Both the position numbers and the translations under genes were made by a program. A stretch of 64,000 bases of DNA, taken from contig SKCR01015065.1 in assembly GCA_019454045.1 (NCBI GenBank), positions 1-64,000 on the forward strand. The letters are read 5' to 3'. Shown here one piece after another: positions 22,659-35,098 of this stretch (positions are counted from its first letter, which is position 1; each line of letters starts with the position of its first letter). The notes under the pieces were generated by a model. It saw only the letters and a program-made list of their open reading frames with translations, did no database searches and had not been told where the DNA came from. This stretch comes from Zanthoxylum bungeanum (taxonomy: Eukaryota; Streptophyta; Magnoliopsida; Sapindales; Rutaceae).

Positions 22659-24776
22659 ATGGTATCAGAGCCAATTTTAAGCATGAAAATTTTAGGGTTC
22701 ATGAGACTAAAATTTGGGGCTTTTATGTTTTGAACATGATTCTTTCAAATTGAAGCTTTGAGCATGCTTAGAATATGATAACTTAGAGTTATGCATGATT
22801 AGATTTGAAATAAATCAAATGAAACAAAAATTAATTTTTCCTTAGTGTGGCCGAATGTAGCAGTGAATAGTACTGCAGTTTTTTGATTTGTGTAACATGA
22901 AATGATGTGTTTAAATGCATGTTTAAATGTTGATTGTTGGTTTGATTAGATTAGAATCAAATTCAATAATGTTTATGTTAAATCAAAGAGCATGTTGAGC
23001 ATGAAATGATGTGTTTTAGCTTCAATTTGTGGTAAACATGAAATGATGTGTTTTGGCTTCAATTTCTGTTGAGCATGAATTGATGGATTAAGCATGATTA
23101 ATTAAGTTAATTGGTATTTTGGAAATATTGAGTTTAATTAATTAATCATGGCTAATACACTTTAATTAAAGTAATTGTGATATTTGGAATATTATAATTA
23201 TGTAAATAAGCCTTTAATTATGAATTAGGCTAAAAGTGTGTATTTGGGCTTAATGGGCTTGGTTTGACTAAGTTTGGTTTTGGACTCTTGGATTGGATCC
23301 AATTAGGCCCAAAACCAATTCCATAAAGTCCAAATACATCACTTGGCCTTTTAAAGAATTTAATTGGGCCTAATGGGCCTAAATTGATTTGTTGGCAATA
23401 GGGTGATTCCTATTAGGCCTTGACATTTTGGGTTTGACCCATTATGGCCAAAGCCCATGCCTTAAGAATTAATTAAAAGCCCATTGGACCTTAATTAAAA
23501 TGACATTGGATGTTATTGGGCCTTTGAGACCCATTAAGATTGGATTTGGAATCCAAGTCTTTAAGGCAAATAAATAAGTGTAAATATTTAATTTGGAATT
23601 AAATTGGAATTAGTATTGAATACAAATAAATTGGATTTAAAGTTGTAGTTCAATATAATTCAAGAATACTTACTTTGAGTATTTATTCTTAAACGAGTTT
23701 GACTCGCGCAAATCAAATCGTTGTTTGAACATTGGATGATCATTAATTCAAAGATTAATTAATTGGATTAGATTGATTGAATAACATGATTTGTATGAAT
23801 ACATGAATGTGTTGTATGAATAATGTATATCGGATGGATATTAGAAGGGCAATGGCAGTTTTGGAAATTGTTGTAATAAGTTTAGAATTTATTAAATTGG
23901 ACCTACGTGTCCAGCCTTTTATCTCCCCTCTCATTGTATTTCTCTTCTCACCTATTCCCCTCAATGTAAATGAGGTTTCTTTATTGTATTTTGTAATTGG
24001 GTAGTAGTTAGAATAGTTCTAGCCGGGGAGAGGAAATGGAGTGATTTATTCTAGGAACAATTTGTGACATATCCATCCGTATATCATTATTAATTTATTT
24101 ATTTATACGCGCTTTATTATGTATTTAGAATGCATGTTTAAGGGTGTATGATGATGAGACCTTAACAAAGATAATAAATTGATCTTAGAGATCTACCTAG
24201 TTAAGTATCATACAATTTGTTGGCCAAAGTCAAGATTTTGTGTTATTTAACAGGACCCTAGCCCACTAGGAAACATGATTTCCCAAGTACTCGACAGAGG
24301 GTTAGAGGCTCGCCGAAAAATAGTGGGAGGCAAGTATTAGATTTGCAATATTCGTTTAGTTACTTGCCATACGCGCTCAATCAAATATCATTCGTCAAAT
24401 AAATTATATATTAGTTGGACTAATATTTATTGTTGTTTTAATTAAACAGTTGGACTGTATTCAAACTACTTCATTTATAGTTGATTATATAATTGGATTA
24501 TAATAATCAATATATTTGAATTTTACCCCTCAATTATAGTTGATTATATAATTGGATTATAGTAATCATATATTTGGATTTTACCGATCATTTATAATGA
24601 TTATATAATTGGATTATAATAATCAATATATATTTGATTTTAACCAATAAAATTGTAATAAGTTATATAGTTAGACTATAGTAATCATTACATTAGATTG
24701 TACCTGAAATCATTGATTAAATAGTTGGACTATTAGAATCAAGATTAAATTGAAGATTAATGTTTATAACATTATC
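22659..24776 (+). other. Primer site and leader of element D
   Basis: The iMet primer site TGGTATCAGAGCC starts at 22660. The leader matches the reverse complement of E 7187-9387. About 420 bp present in B (34197-34616) is absent at 24180, flanked by the word AATTG, so only one GCCAAAG motif (24217-24234) remains. From about 24475 to 24745, tandem units of 55-65 bp contain TATAATTGGATTATA or TATAGTTGGACTATAG, again TGG-spaced palindromes. Confidence 0.85.
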
Positions 24777-25400
24777 CTAGGGAAAATGTGTTTAAACAAC
24801 TTTAATTTTCAAATTGGGAATAAAATTTCAGGATGGTCCTGGAAACTAATAAGTTACTTTATTTGATAAAATAACATATTAGGCCTAAGCCCAGAGTTAA
24901 GCAAATAGTAGAGCATGATCTTTGGAAGATTCATGTGATGATAACTTTAATGCTTAATCCATTATGCTTGCCATAATGACTCCTTAATTTCTAATCAGAA
25001 GTAAGGATTAGATCCTTAAAGTATGATAATGAAATTGAAGGATCTGCATAGATCTATTCTTAGATATTAGAAGTATTGAATTGCAATAAACAACTCTTGG
25101 AGAGTTAATGACTATTCTCAAGGAGACCAAAGTCAAAGTTTGCAATAAGGCAGGAAGCGCAAGGCGCACCCTACTTCGATATTCTAGAAGGCCAAGGCTT
25201 GGCCAAAGGCTTCTAGAATGTAGAAAATGGCAAAGGCAAAATCATTACTGTCTTCTAGGAAGACAAAGGACATATCCCAAGATGTCTGCTTAAACTGTTG
25301 CAAATGGGATCACTGAAGCGTGACTGCCATATGGACAAAGCAGACATGAAGGAATTGAAGAAGGGCAAGGCTCTGACTTCAAATATGTTTGTCATAAATA
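24777..25400 (+). pseudogene. Gag remnant of element D
   Basis: Similarity to the gag of E starts at ATCCTAGGG, where the ATG of E is replaced by CTA. Pieces of the N-terminal domain follow in several frames (equivalents of the W and SEKLL segments). At about 25085-25092 a segment of about 180 bp present in B (35407-35589) is missing, with the sequence jumping to AACTCTTGGAGAGTTAATG. The C-terminal part around 25260-25330 still resembles the nucleocapsid knuckle (DVCLNCCKWDH) with stops. Element F has the same deletion. Confidence 0.75.
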
Positions 25401-26870
25401 TGTTCACTACTAGTATTAAAATTGGATTTTAAACACTAAGTGTGATACATAAATATGCATTGATGTGCTGAATCTGCTATGAGCAGGATACTGACTTCAA
25501 TTGAGATTAATCTGCGAATAGGAAACGGGACGAAAGTCACTGTTTTACCATAGATACCTATGTTTAGGAACTACCATTCGGGTATGTACTTAAATTAGGA
25601 AACTGTTGTAATGTAACTAGTTTGACTAGAGATATTATCTCTATATCGAGTACAACTCGTTGCGAGTATACCTTTATATTCTAGAACACTAAAGTGTTTT
25701 ATTTTATAAAGATGATTTTGAGATAAACAATTATATGTGAATAACAATATTTATATTTTGAATATAAATAAATCTCAAACATATAACATGACAAACAAAT
25801 AGCTCAAACTGATTTGATCAGATGAGACTTATTTGTGGCAGTGTTGTCTGGGACACAATTAAACAAGACTCGTATATCCACACTTTTGAAGAGTGGTTAC
25901 TAGGATGGATTTGATTCCATTCAAATGAAGTCTACGAATCTAGTTTATTGGGCAAAGTGCCTAAAACACCTTTACTTGGTAAAAGTATAAGTACCACCGA
26001 TCTATTAGCCCTTGTTCATAGTGACGTAAGTGAGCCCATGTCAAGCTAGGCTAGAGTGGATATAAATATTTTGTGACCTTTATGGATGTGGCATCGCGTT
26101 ATGGTTGTGTTTCTTTTGAAGAACATAAATCGGAAACTTTTAGAGTTTCGACACGAATAGACAAACAGATCGGCTAAAGTATTAAAACATCACGGTTTGA
26201 CCATGATGAAAATACTTAAGCAATAAGTTTCTCAAATACTTGAAAGAGTAAAGTATTCTTCAATGAGGACTCCTCCCGGAACACGTCAGTTGACGGTGTG
26301 TCCGAACGGAGAAACCGAATTTTGTTGGACATGATAAGGTTAATCATGAGTCGCTCTGAGCTACCATTTTCCTTCAAAGGATAAACATTAACAGTGCAAT
26401 ACTTATTTTGAATAAGATTCCATGAAAATCTGTTTGACAGACTTCATATTAGATATGAACAGGAAAGAATCGGGTTTTCTCATTCCTGTTGATTTGGGAA
26501 TGCTAAGCATATGTTTGGATGATACCAAACAAGAACCCAAATTGGATAAGTGCCAATTGTAGGTTATCCTAGGGAAACCAAAGTATAGTACTTATACAAC
26601 TCACTTGAGAACAATGTAATTGTTGCTCACCATGCGGTTTTCCTAAAAGGAATACCGATATGCAGTGGTAAGTGGGAGGATAGTAAAACTCGATGAAAAT
26701 CGGAGTTATACTGTTCAAGGCACCAAGTCCTCAATGAAACACGAACAGTTCATCATGGATGAAACTATACCAGTAATCTTCGAATACACAAGAACCACAT
26801 AGATCAGAGAGAGTCAGAAAAAAACCTGGGGTATGGTTTCTGATCTCACCTCATAAAGATGTCAATCTTT
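25401..26870 (+). pseudogene. Protease-integrase remnant of element D
   Basis: The order of E is kept in broken frames: protease (near 25415-25600, with the equivalent of GNGTKVTVL), zinc domain (near 25830-25960, equivalent of WHCRLGH and CESxLLGK) and integrase core (25990-26740). A deletion of about 13 bp before GTTTCGACACGA at about 26140 is shared with F but not with B. Stops occur every few dozen codons. Confidence 0.75.
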
Positions 26871-28239
26871 TGAGAAATACCAACTGACTACGTATGAGGA
26901 AGTGATACAAGGTATCGACTCCCTATTATGGCAAAGTGCCATGAGTCCGAAATGGATTCCATGTATATCAACTATGTTTGAACACTAGTTGTTGTACCGC
27001 AAGGAATTGTGCCTATTGGTACTATATAAGTCTTCAAGTAAAACATACGTGGATGGCAGCATACCAACGTACTAAGCTAGGATTGTAGTGGAAAGGTATC
27101 ATTATCAACATTGTGTTGATTACAATGAAACCTTTTACCTGTTGCCATGGATAAATCCATTTGGATAATGCTTGCTGATGCTGCATGTTTCATTCATGAA
27201 ATATGGCAGCTGAACGTCAAAATCTTTTTCCTTAAACGAAAACCTTTTTGGAGGATGTTTATAACATCCTGACGGTTTTGTCATACCAAAACTATCAAAT
27301 AAGATTTGCAGGTTATTCGATCCATGTATGGATAGAAGTAAGCATTGGGTTCTTGGAACTATCGTTTTGATGTAATCATAATGGTGTATGTTTTGATTCA
27401 AAACGAATATGATTCTTGTGTATATAAGGAGGTTAGTGGGAGCGCACTGAAAGTGATTGTCCTAAATAATGATGATATGTCATTTCTTGGAAATGATATT
27501 CCCATATTACAATCGGTGAAAGCTTGGCTTTCATGAAAATTCTCCGTAGAATTCTTGGGAGAAATAACCTTTATTCTAGGAATAAAGATCTACTGGGATA
27601 GATTTAAAGTTGTTAACATTCTCTGAGAACTCGTACATTTAAAAATGTATGTGACCTGGTGTCTCATACGCTTTGAGCATATGGAGTCACAAACAGGTCA
27701 ATCCAAGTGATAGTCACTGGATTGATATTAAGAACATCTGTTAGTATCTTAGAGAACTAAGGATGATGTCTTAAACTATGGAGAAGGAGAACTTGAAGTG
27801 ACTGGGATCACTACTGCAAGTTTCCTAACCGATAACAATAACGGTACTATACAGTTTGAATACGGAACAGTGAGCTGGAAATCTTCCAAGCAAGATATTG
27901 TTACCAAATAAACAAAAATGCGGGTTATTGCTGCAGCTGAGGCAGCAATAGAAGCCATCTAGGTCGATACAAATCTAATTAGATTAGATATAGTTCTATT
28001 AGCAGCTGAGCTAGGCTACAGCGCAGGCTAAGGAATTAATGGTCCTCATCAACGATCCAGATATATACTTCGACTATTCATCTAATTCGTTCGGATCATA
28101 CATCGTGACTATGTGATGATCGTATAAATCGCAACAGACGATAATCATGCAAATCCGCTGACGAAAGCCTTTCCTCAGTAGTTTGAGCGAACCGTACATA
28201 GTTCGGGTGTATGACACTCGAGTGACTGGCTATAGGCCA
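26871..28239 (+). pseudogene. Reverse transcriptase and RNase H remnant of element D
   Basis: RT similarity runs from about 26890 to 27600. Motif A reads QLNVK (27207-27221) with the catalytic Asp changed to Asn. The catalytic box reads NNDD (27465-27476) in place of YVDD, followed by MSFLGND. RNase H follows (about 27640-28060), with SKQD...AAAEAAIEA as the recognisable active-site stretch near 27890-27955. Frames shift repeatedly. F shares the Asn in motif A and the NN start of the catalytic box. Confidence 0.78.
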
Positions 28240-28249
28240 AGTGGGAGAT
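28240..28249 (+). other. Polypurine tract of element D
   Basis: AAGTGGGAGAT lies directly before the 3' LTR. The same purine tract precedes the 3' LTRs of B (38779-38788) and F (48252-48262, AAGTGGAAGAT). Confidence 0.85.
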
Positions 28250-30200
28250 TGTTGGACAATTATGACCCATAACGTCACTATTTGTACAGATCATGGTGTT
28301 ATTGTACAAATTAACTATGTGACAAGGAGATTGTACTCTTATCATTTGTGATTAGATCACCTAGATGTATAAATGATAGGAGGTCCCAATGATTAGTTCC
28401 TGGATTGAGATGATATGAGACAGTATCAGTTTATGAAGGATTAATCATTAAATAATCCCTAGTCGTAGTATTATCGAGATTGGACATCGATAATGCGGAA
28501 TAGACTAGTATTACACTTGTGCGCGTTGTGGGAGCACAACGACATAGTTCTCATATATTTAAGTATTGGATACTTATGCAAGTGTGATAGGAGGTTGTGT
28601 TTACCGATGGTACGGAAAACAGCTTCGCTCTGGATAGACCCCTCGGAATTCCATTGGTAGTATGACTATGTGTCTATGGAAGTCCGACATCAGGGTAAGT
28701 GTATTTGGTCTTAACCTGAGACTTGCACCGCTAATACTTGCTACAATCAATATGCTTTGGTTTTGGTCATCCAGGGCTTTAACCGGTTCTGTGTACGCCT
28801 CTGCTGGGTATATTGAGAATCGTAGTGTATTGGGTGTGATGTCAATACGGAAGTATCACTCCAGTCATAGTGGAGATGATGTCACGTAGGATACGGAACT
28901 AGTGCTCTTAACTACTGCAGTCATCGGGATGATATGACTAGGTCATGTTCATCCGATTATAGAGACTAGTTACCAGACATCCGACATGTGCTTCGTACGG
29001 GGCAGACACATTCCAGCCCTAGGCCTAGCACGTGACATTCGATACTGGATCGCAATACGCAATACTACGTATACTACGCCTGACATAGATTATATATTCC
29101 AGTAAGAATATTTCTGGAGACTTGGGTAGGCACGGTGCTTTGCTAGAAGCCAACCATGTCTTGTAAATCGGTAAGAACGTGGTACGAGGTACGCACGTAT
29201 TCGGATAATCCGATGACCATATTTACTGCCAACATATCCAGGGATCTCTTGGGTCGCTTCCAAAGATTCACCGATGACAGTTGATTTAATTAGAATAATC
29301 TGGGATTATTAAGAGAGAAAATTATCTGGGATTAATTAAGAGAGAGAAAATTAATCTGGGATTAATTGAGGTATTATTTAATCTGGGATTAATGTGTTCG
29401 GAAGAGAGAGAACGCGATTAATTTGGAATTAATCGGTAGAATAAATTTAGTAGTTAAATTTGATTTTTCTATTTAATTTATTCGTATAGGCTAAAATTAA
29501 TATTTCGGATATATTAATATGAATTGGATTTCGTTACGAAATTAAAGTCGGACTTTTATATGAATGAACGAATTAATTTAGAATTAATTCGTAGACGACA
29601 ATCGTAATATTTTTGCGAGGCATCTTATTTAATTAAATTAGATTTAATTATTTAACGACGAGAATTCGTTTAATTGGATTAAACGGATCCGAGCCGCGGC
29701 AAATGTTCGTAGAGACATTTGAATTTTGAATTCAAATGTTGGGAGAGTGGTTGGCATTTATGCCATACCATCCACTTTCCAACCACCTTGGAATGGTTTT
29801 GGAAAAACCATTTACCCAACCACATTGTTTAGGTGAAAAGGGTAAATTGGCTTTTACCAAAACCCTTCTTTCTCTCTCATTTGTGTATGCTTCACACAAA
29901 AACAAACTTGGAACAAAATGGAAACCCTAATATCCTCTAAATGGGCGTGAGCTTCCTTCTTCCCCTCTCTTTGATTTTGTTGCAAAATCAACAAAGCTAG
30001 CACTTCATGGAATCAACTAAGGTGATAGGGAAACCAACTCAAAGCATGAAATCAACACAAAGGAAGGATCTTGGAGATCTTCTTCTCAAAATTTTAAAAG
30101 CTCAAATCCATTCAATGTAAGTAATTCCGCAACTTATTTTGAATTTATGAACACATTTTCTTGCTTATTAGATCCTTGGCATGTTCTAGGAACACTAACA
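28250..30200 (+). repeat. 3' LTR of element D
   Basis: 1,951 bp and collinear with 20678-22658. It ends GGAACACTAACA, then CCAAC, the target duplication, after which the C leader repeat resumes. Confidence 0.94.
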
Positions 30201-30790
30201 CCAACAAGCCCATACCTCATGAAAAAAGGTCCGAATGGATCCAAACGACCATGTTCCCAAACACAAGCACAAGTAAATAATCCTTATTAGTTCTACGACT
30301 AAGGTTCATATGTGGGTTTACGGGGGTGTGGACAAAGGCTCTCGCTGACGAAGGATTGCCCACAACTAGGTCTCCCCACTCAAGGGTTGGAGCGACCAAG
30401 TGAGCGCACCTTTTTTATACCTTAAGGTACGTGCCAACGAGTTATGGTGTGTGACCGACTGTCAAATGGATTTCTCATTGTAGATTCCCCAGAGGGAGGG
30501 TGGAGCGATGCTCTCTTAAGTTCCCAAACCTCTTAGGCTCTTATGGCTTGGTGTCGGGAATAAACAACGAGTCCTCCAATTTTTCCATCAAAGTAGGCTA
30601 CGAGTAGATGATTATCTAGGTGCCTTCACGGCTTTTCCTTATAGAAAGGTAGTGAGTGAAGGAAGACACCAAACCATTACCTAGCCTTAAAAATGCTTTT
30701 GATTAATCCCCTTTCAACCCACTATAGGAACGGTTAACTTAAATCACAAATCATAATATTACAAGATATTATTCGGGGAAGATTCTCTAT
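30201..30790 (-). other. Leader of C between primer site and repeats (right of D)
   Basis: Bases 30201-30265 complete the 146-bp unit cut by D. Bases 30270-30430 match the leader of I (reverse complement of 53770-53886 joined to 58389-58430) and show the site where H inserted there unfilled (GAGAGCCTTTGTC on the minus strand). Bases 30430-30725 are the block also found in J (3165-3490). No coding frame is supported. Confidence 0.82.
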
Positions 30791-30807
30791 CCCTAGTGGA
30801 GTCGCCA
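30791..30807 (-). other. Primer-binding site of element C (Tat/Ogre type)
   Basis: On the minus strand the LTR end CCCACA is followed by GTC and then TGGCGACTCCACTAGGG. TGGCGACTCC-type sites are usual for Tat/Ogre elements and are thought to pair with an arginine tRNA; the tRNA was not checked here. Confidence 0.78.
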
Positions 30808-30810
30808 GAC

Positions 30811-32426
30811 TGTGGGACACAGAAACGAGCGACGCATGTTGTTCTCGTTGTATATTCTGGTCACTGTTTCGGGGTAATACTGGACTGTTTTAGGTAGTTT
30901 GGGGCGTGCAGTTCGGGACTGTTTTGGGCTGACTTCAGAGTTATTTTTTCACTGTTTTGGCTGTGTGTAGGGGCTGTTTTTGTGGTTTTAAGGTGGTTTT
31001 TGGGACTGTTTTGGCCTGACTTCAGCATTGTTTTAGGCTTGAAATATTGGCTGTTGTGGGGTAGTTATTTGCGTGAGTTTGAGGCAGTTTGTGGGGCTGT
31101 TATTTGCGTGAGTTTGAGGCAGTTTGTGGAGGCTGATGAAGGCTATGTGAGTGGGCTGTGAGTTGACCGAGATGAGTGTGGCAGTCTGTGTTGTTCACGT
31201 TACTTGTTGATGATGAAGGGCAGTGTGCTGAGTGAGGAGCGCTTGTAGCTTGGGTGTATGACGTGAGGTCGAGGCTAATGAGTGTTAAGTGGAGTTGAAG
31301 GGCAGATTAGGGTGCGATGTGTGTATGGTGCATGAAGAGGGTGCTGAACGAGAAGGGTTTGATGGATGATTCGTGGTCTTTGGTTTGTGAGATTAGAGAG
31401 AGAAGGAGGGCTGGTGGCGTGGTTATTATATGTTTGTTAAAGGGCTGATGTTTTTGTGTCGGTTTGATTCACAAGGCTAGGTGTTTTGTTGGTCGGTGAA
31501 GGAAGAGAGAGGTGGGGGAGATTAGGGTTTATTTGTTTTGTAATGGGAGCTGTGCGTTTATTTGGTGAGGGGCTGTTAGGTCAGTGTGTGAAGGTGTCTA
31601 ATGGAGAGGCTGCGAGTCTTTGTGTGCAAGGTTTGTGTGGACTGGTTGTGGTCTACGAGAGAGTGCTTTAGGGTTTCTTGATGTTGGTTTTGAGAGAGAG
31701 ATGGGCGAGAGGTTCGAGTGCGTTTGAGTCGGTTGAGGGCTTTGAAGAGGCTGTGTTGGCTGTGTCGTGTCGTGAGGTGAACTGTGTAGCGTGAAAGGGG
31801 CAATTCCGTGAAGGGTTCTTTTGTTGTGGCTTCGTTTATGCGTGAAGGTTGGTTCTTTGTGTGGATAGAGAGAGGTGAGGCGTTCGTGGGGTTTGAGTTT
31901 TGTCTTTTTTTTTTATAGTTGTGAAGCTAGGGTTAGGGTTGTGCATGAGATTTTAAAATAAGGAAAGAAATCAAGTAGTTTATGTGTGTATTTAATTAGA
32001 TTACTTTAGGCAAGAATATTTATATTTTTTTGTGGGGAATTTCTTTAAATTTGGTTAGTGAATTATTTAAATTTGGAATGGATTTATTTTAATTTTGGAA
32101 TTTAATTTAATTAGATTTAATAATTGGATTTAGTTTAATTTAATTTCAATTTAATTTAATTTAAATTTAATTGGTTTTAATTTAATTTGTGACATGTGTT
32201 TTAAATGTTTTAATTGTGATTTAATGGGCTTGGGTTAGGTGTGTGTTTTAAAACGGAGGCCCAACAAGTGAACCCGAAGCTAATCCAGCGAATTGAATCC
32301 GACAGTGTGTCAATTCTCGACTCTTCCCTTTTGACGTCCGTTTCCCGCGGCTTCCGCAACTTAAAAGGTAGTGCCTCCATACGAGACTCATCATAGGGAC
32401 TTATATGCAAAAATACAGTGCCTACA
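30811..32426 (-). repeat. 5' LTR of element C
   Basis: 1,616 bp pairing with 14578-16177. In element orientation it begins TGTAGGCACTG at 32426 and ends CTGTGTCCCACA at 30811. Its first part matches the first 1.2 kb of the LTR of I from 50311 (shared AGGCACTAC and GGAAACGGACGTC words). Confidence 0.92.
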
Positions 32427-32431
32427 GCGAG

Positions 32432-32996
32432 GCATTATTATTTAATTAAATTGGATTTAATTAAGTCCCAACGGCAAATTCATTTAATTCAGAATTAAAC
32501 GAACTCGGGCCCGAGCGAAGTTGCATGTTGGATTGTCCGACTTAAATTTGGAATTTGAAGTGGGGCCCACTAACTTACATCAAATGTCTACACAAGTGAT
32601 GTAAGTTGTTATTTGGTTGAGAAAAATTAGATTGCTTTTCATACACTCAAACCAAGTCTAACACTCAACCTTGATATAAAAGAGTGAGTCAACTTTTGAA
32701 GTGTGACTAACTATTCATCATCTCCATTTCTTCTCTCAATTGCCGAACACTATGAACCTTGGAGGAGAAAATTTTTCTTTCATTTTGTTCAAAGCTAGCA
32801 CATAAAGGAGTGAATCAAGGTGATAGGGAAACTCACCCAAGTGTTGGAAACACTCAAAGAAGGCTTGGAAGCTTCTACATCCACTAAAAAGTTTTGAACT
32901 TCAACCGATCAATGTGAGTATTCCGCAACTCCTTTTGATTAATTCACAAACGAATCACTCTTAGAGATCTTGTGGCATGTTCTAGGAATACTAAAA
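32432..32996 (+). repeat. 5' LTR of B, second part
   Basis: It resumes after the second GCGAG and aligns with 40187-40743. The end reads TCTAGGAATACTAAAA where the 3' LTR has GGAACACTAACA, so the terminal CA has mutated to AA. Confidence 0.92.
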
Positions 32997-35098
32997 ATGG
33001 TATCAGAGACATCTAAGTTTGATTTGAAAATCTAGGGTTTATGGACTTTAATTTGGGAATTTATGTTTGGAGTATGTATTTTCTTAAATTGATGGTTTGG
33101 TTGAGCTTGGATGATGTTGAATTGGATTTTTACATCTTAGGAATTGAGAAAATGAATTGGAAACTTTTTTCCCTAATTTCCTTAGCTTGGCCGAATGCAC
33201 CCTAGATAGAACTCATGGTAGATTTTCAAAATTTGACATATTGGATGTGTTTATGGCATGATAGAATTATGAATGTTGATTTAAATTGGATTGAAATCAA
33301 ATTGAATGATTTTTTTTTATTGCCTTGGCCGTGAGTTAAGCATTTTGTTGGAGAATTGATTTTGCCCCAATTTTGTGTTGGACATGAATTTGGGAATTAG
33401 GCATGATTAATTAGATTAAATTGATGTTTCAGAAACATTAGGTTAATTAATTAATTATGGTGATTGCACTTTAATTGAATTAATATGTAATTTGGAATCT
33501 TGAATTAATTTAATTGTTGTAATTGGGCTTAATGTGCTTGGTTGGGCCAAGTTTGTTTTGGCCAATTGGGTTGGATCCAATTGGGCCTAAAACCATTTCC
33601 AAGTCTAAAGGCATTATTAAAAGTGTAATTATTTAATTTGGAATTAAATATGAATTAGTATTGAATATAATTTAAATTGGATTTAAAATTGTAGTTCGAT
33701 ATAATTCAAGAATACTTACTTTGAGTATTTATTCTTAAACGAGTTTGACTCGCGCAAATCAAATCGTTGTTTGAACATTGGATGGTCATTAATCAAAATT
33801 AATTAATTGGATTAGATTGATTGATAACATGCTTTGTGTGAATACTTGGATGTATTGTATGAATAATGTATATCGGATGGATATTAGTAGGGTGTGGGCA
33901 ATTTTGGAAATTATTTTAATAAATTGGACCTGCATGTCCAGCCTATTATCTCTATTCTCTTTGTATTTCTTTTCTCACCATTCCTCTCAATGTGAATGAA
34001 GTTTCTTTAGAAGTATTATGTAATTGGGTAGAAGTATGAATAGTGTAGCGGGAGAGGGGAAATGGAGAGATTTGTTCTAGGAACAAAGTTTGTTATTTAT
34101 CCATCCGAATATCATTATTAATTTATTCGCGCCTTATTATGCTTTTAGAATGCATGCTTAAGGGTGTATGATGTGACCTAATTAAAGATAATAAATTGGT
34201 TGCCAAATCGCGACAAAAACCCTCATTTTATATTAATCATTTTTCCTTCCATTGAGTGATTCTCTCTCAAGATCCAAGATTGGCATTGGTTTGTTGGCCA
34301 AAGTCAAGACATTTGTCCATCGCGGATGTGTTTGAATCACGAAAGCTTTATTCTATATCGTACGTCTTGGGCAAGTTGTGATTTGTTGGCCAAAGTCAAG
34401 GTCACTTCTTATTCATCGACCTCGATTACGAATCATTCCCAATGTCAATGGGTCACGCTTAACTTGTTTCATTAAGCTTGTTGAGCCAAAGCCAAGGCTT
34501 AGTTGATTTAGAGGAAAAAGGGTAGGGAATATATTGGATATATTGGCATATATTGGATATATGTTTCGGACTGGGAGGTCCACCTACTAGATCTAGGAAT
34601 TGGATGGGATCCAATTGATCTTAGAGATCTACCTAGTTAAGTTTCATACAACTTTTTGGCCAAAGTCAAGGTTGTGTGTTATTTAACGGGATCCTAGCCC
34701 ACTAGGAAACTAGGTTTCCCGAGTACTCCACATAGGGTTAGAGGCTCGCCGAAAAATAATGGGAGGCAAGTATTAAATTTACAATTTCGTTTAAATACTT
34801 GCCAATACGCGCTCATTTCATTTTTCGTCTTTAATAATTTATAAATATATTAGTTGGATTAATATTCAATTGTTGTTTTAACAGAACAGTTGGACTGTAT
34901 TCAAACTACTTCATTTTAGTTGGTTATATAGTTGGACAATAGTAATCAATACATTTGAAAGTAACCAATCAAATTGTAGTTAATTATATAGTTAGACTAT
35001 AGTAATCATTACATTAGATTGTACCCGAAATCGTTGATTGCATAGTTGGACTATAGCAATCAAGATGACTTGAAAGATCAGCGTCAAAGGACATAATC
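32997..35098 (+). other. Primer site and leader of element B
   Basis: TGGTATCAGAGA at 32998 is the iMet site with one change. The leader aligns with E and F. Four GCCAAAG-core motifs occur at 34291, 34383, 34477 (diverged) and 34653. Between about 34905 and 35060 there are about three tandem units carrying ATAGT-TGG-ACTAT-like palindromes, fewer than in D. No gene is supported. Confidence 0.85.

Larger units (their letters stand above)
20678..30200 (+). mobile_element. Element D: Family 1 copia element inserted in the leader of C
   Basis: LTRs are 20678-22658 and 28250-30200; the target duplication CCAAC is at 20673-20677 and 30201-30205. It is the innermost and apparently youngest of the nest: over the first 210 bp the two LTRs differ at about eight positions by eye. 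The primer site is intact (TGGTATCAGAGCC at 22660) and the polypurine tract AAGTGGGAGA precedes the 3' LTR. All coding parts are heavily broken although the LTRs are similar, which suggests it was defective when it inserted. It shares deletions and RT changes with F. Confidence 0.93.
14578..32426 (-). mobile_element. Element C: Tat/Ogre-like gag-only LTR element (TR-GAG/LARD type), host of D
   Basis: It lies in minus orientation inside the 5' LTR of B. Target duplication GCGAG is at 14573-14577 and 32427-32431, and the unfilled site is preserved in B's 3' LTR near 40182. LTRs are 14578-16177 and 30811-32426. The primer site TGGCGACTCCACTAGGG is of the type used by Tat/Ogre Ty3/gypsy elements. 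Coding content is a gag remnant and only the last 40 or so codons of integrase, so pol is essentially deleted. Without D it is about 8.3 kb. Movement must have depended on proteins from another element. Confidence 0.88.

Noticed and set aside
22659..22673. Possible tRNA-related sequence at TGGTATCAGAGCC sites
   Set aside because: These are primer-binding sites complementary to the tRNA 3' end; no tRNA cloverleaf is present.
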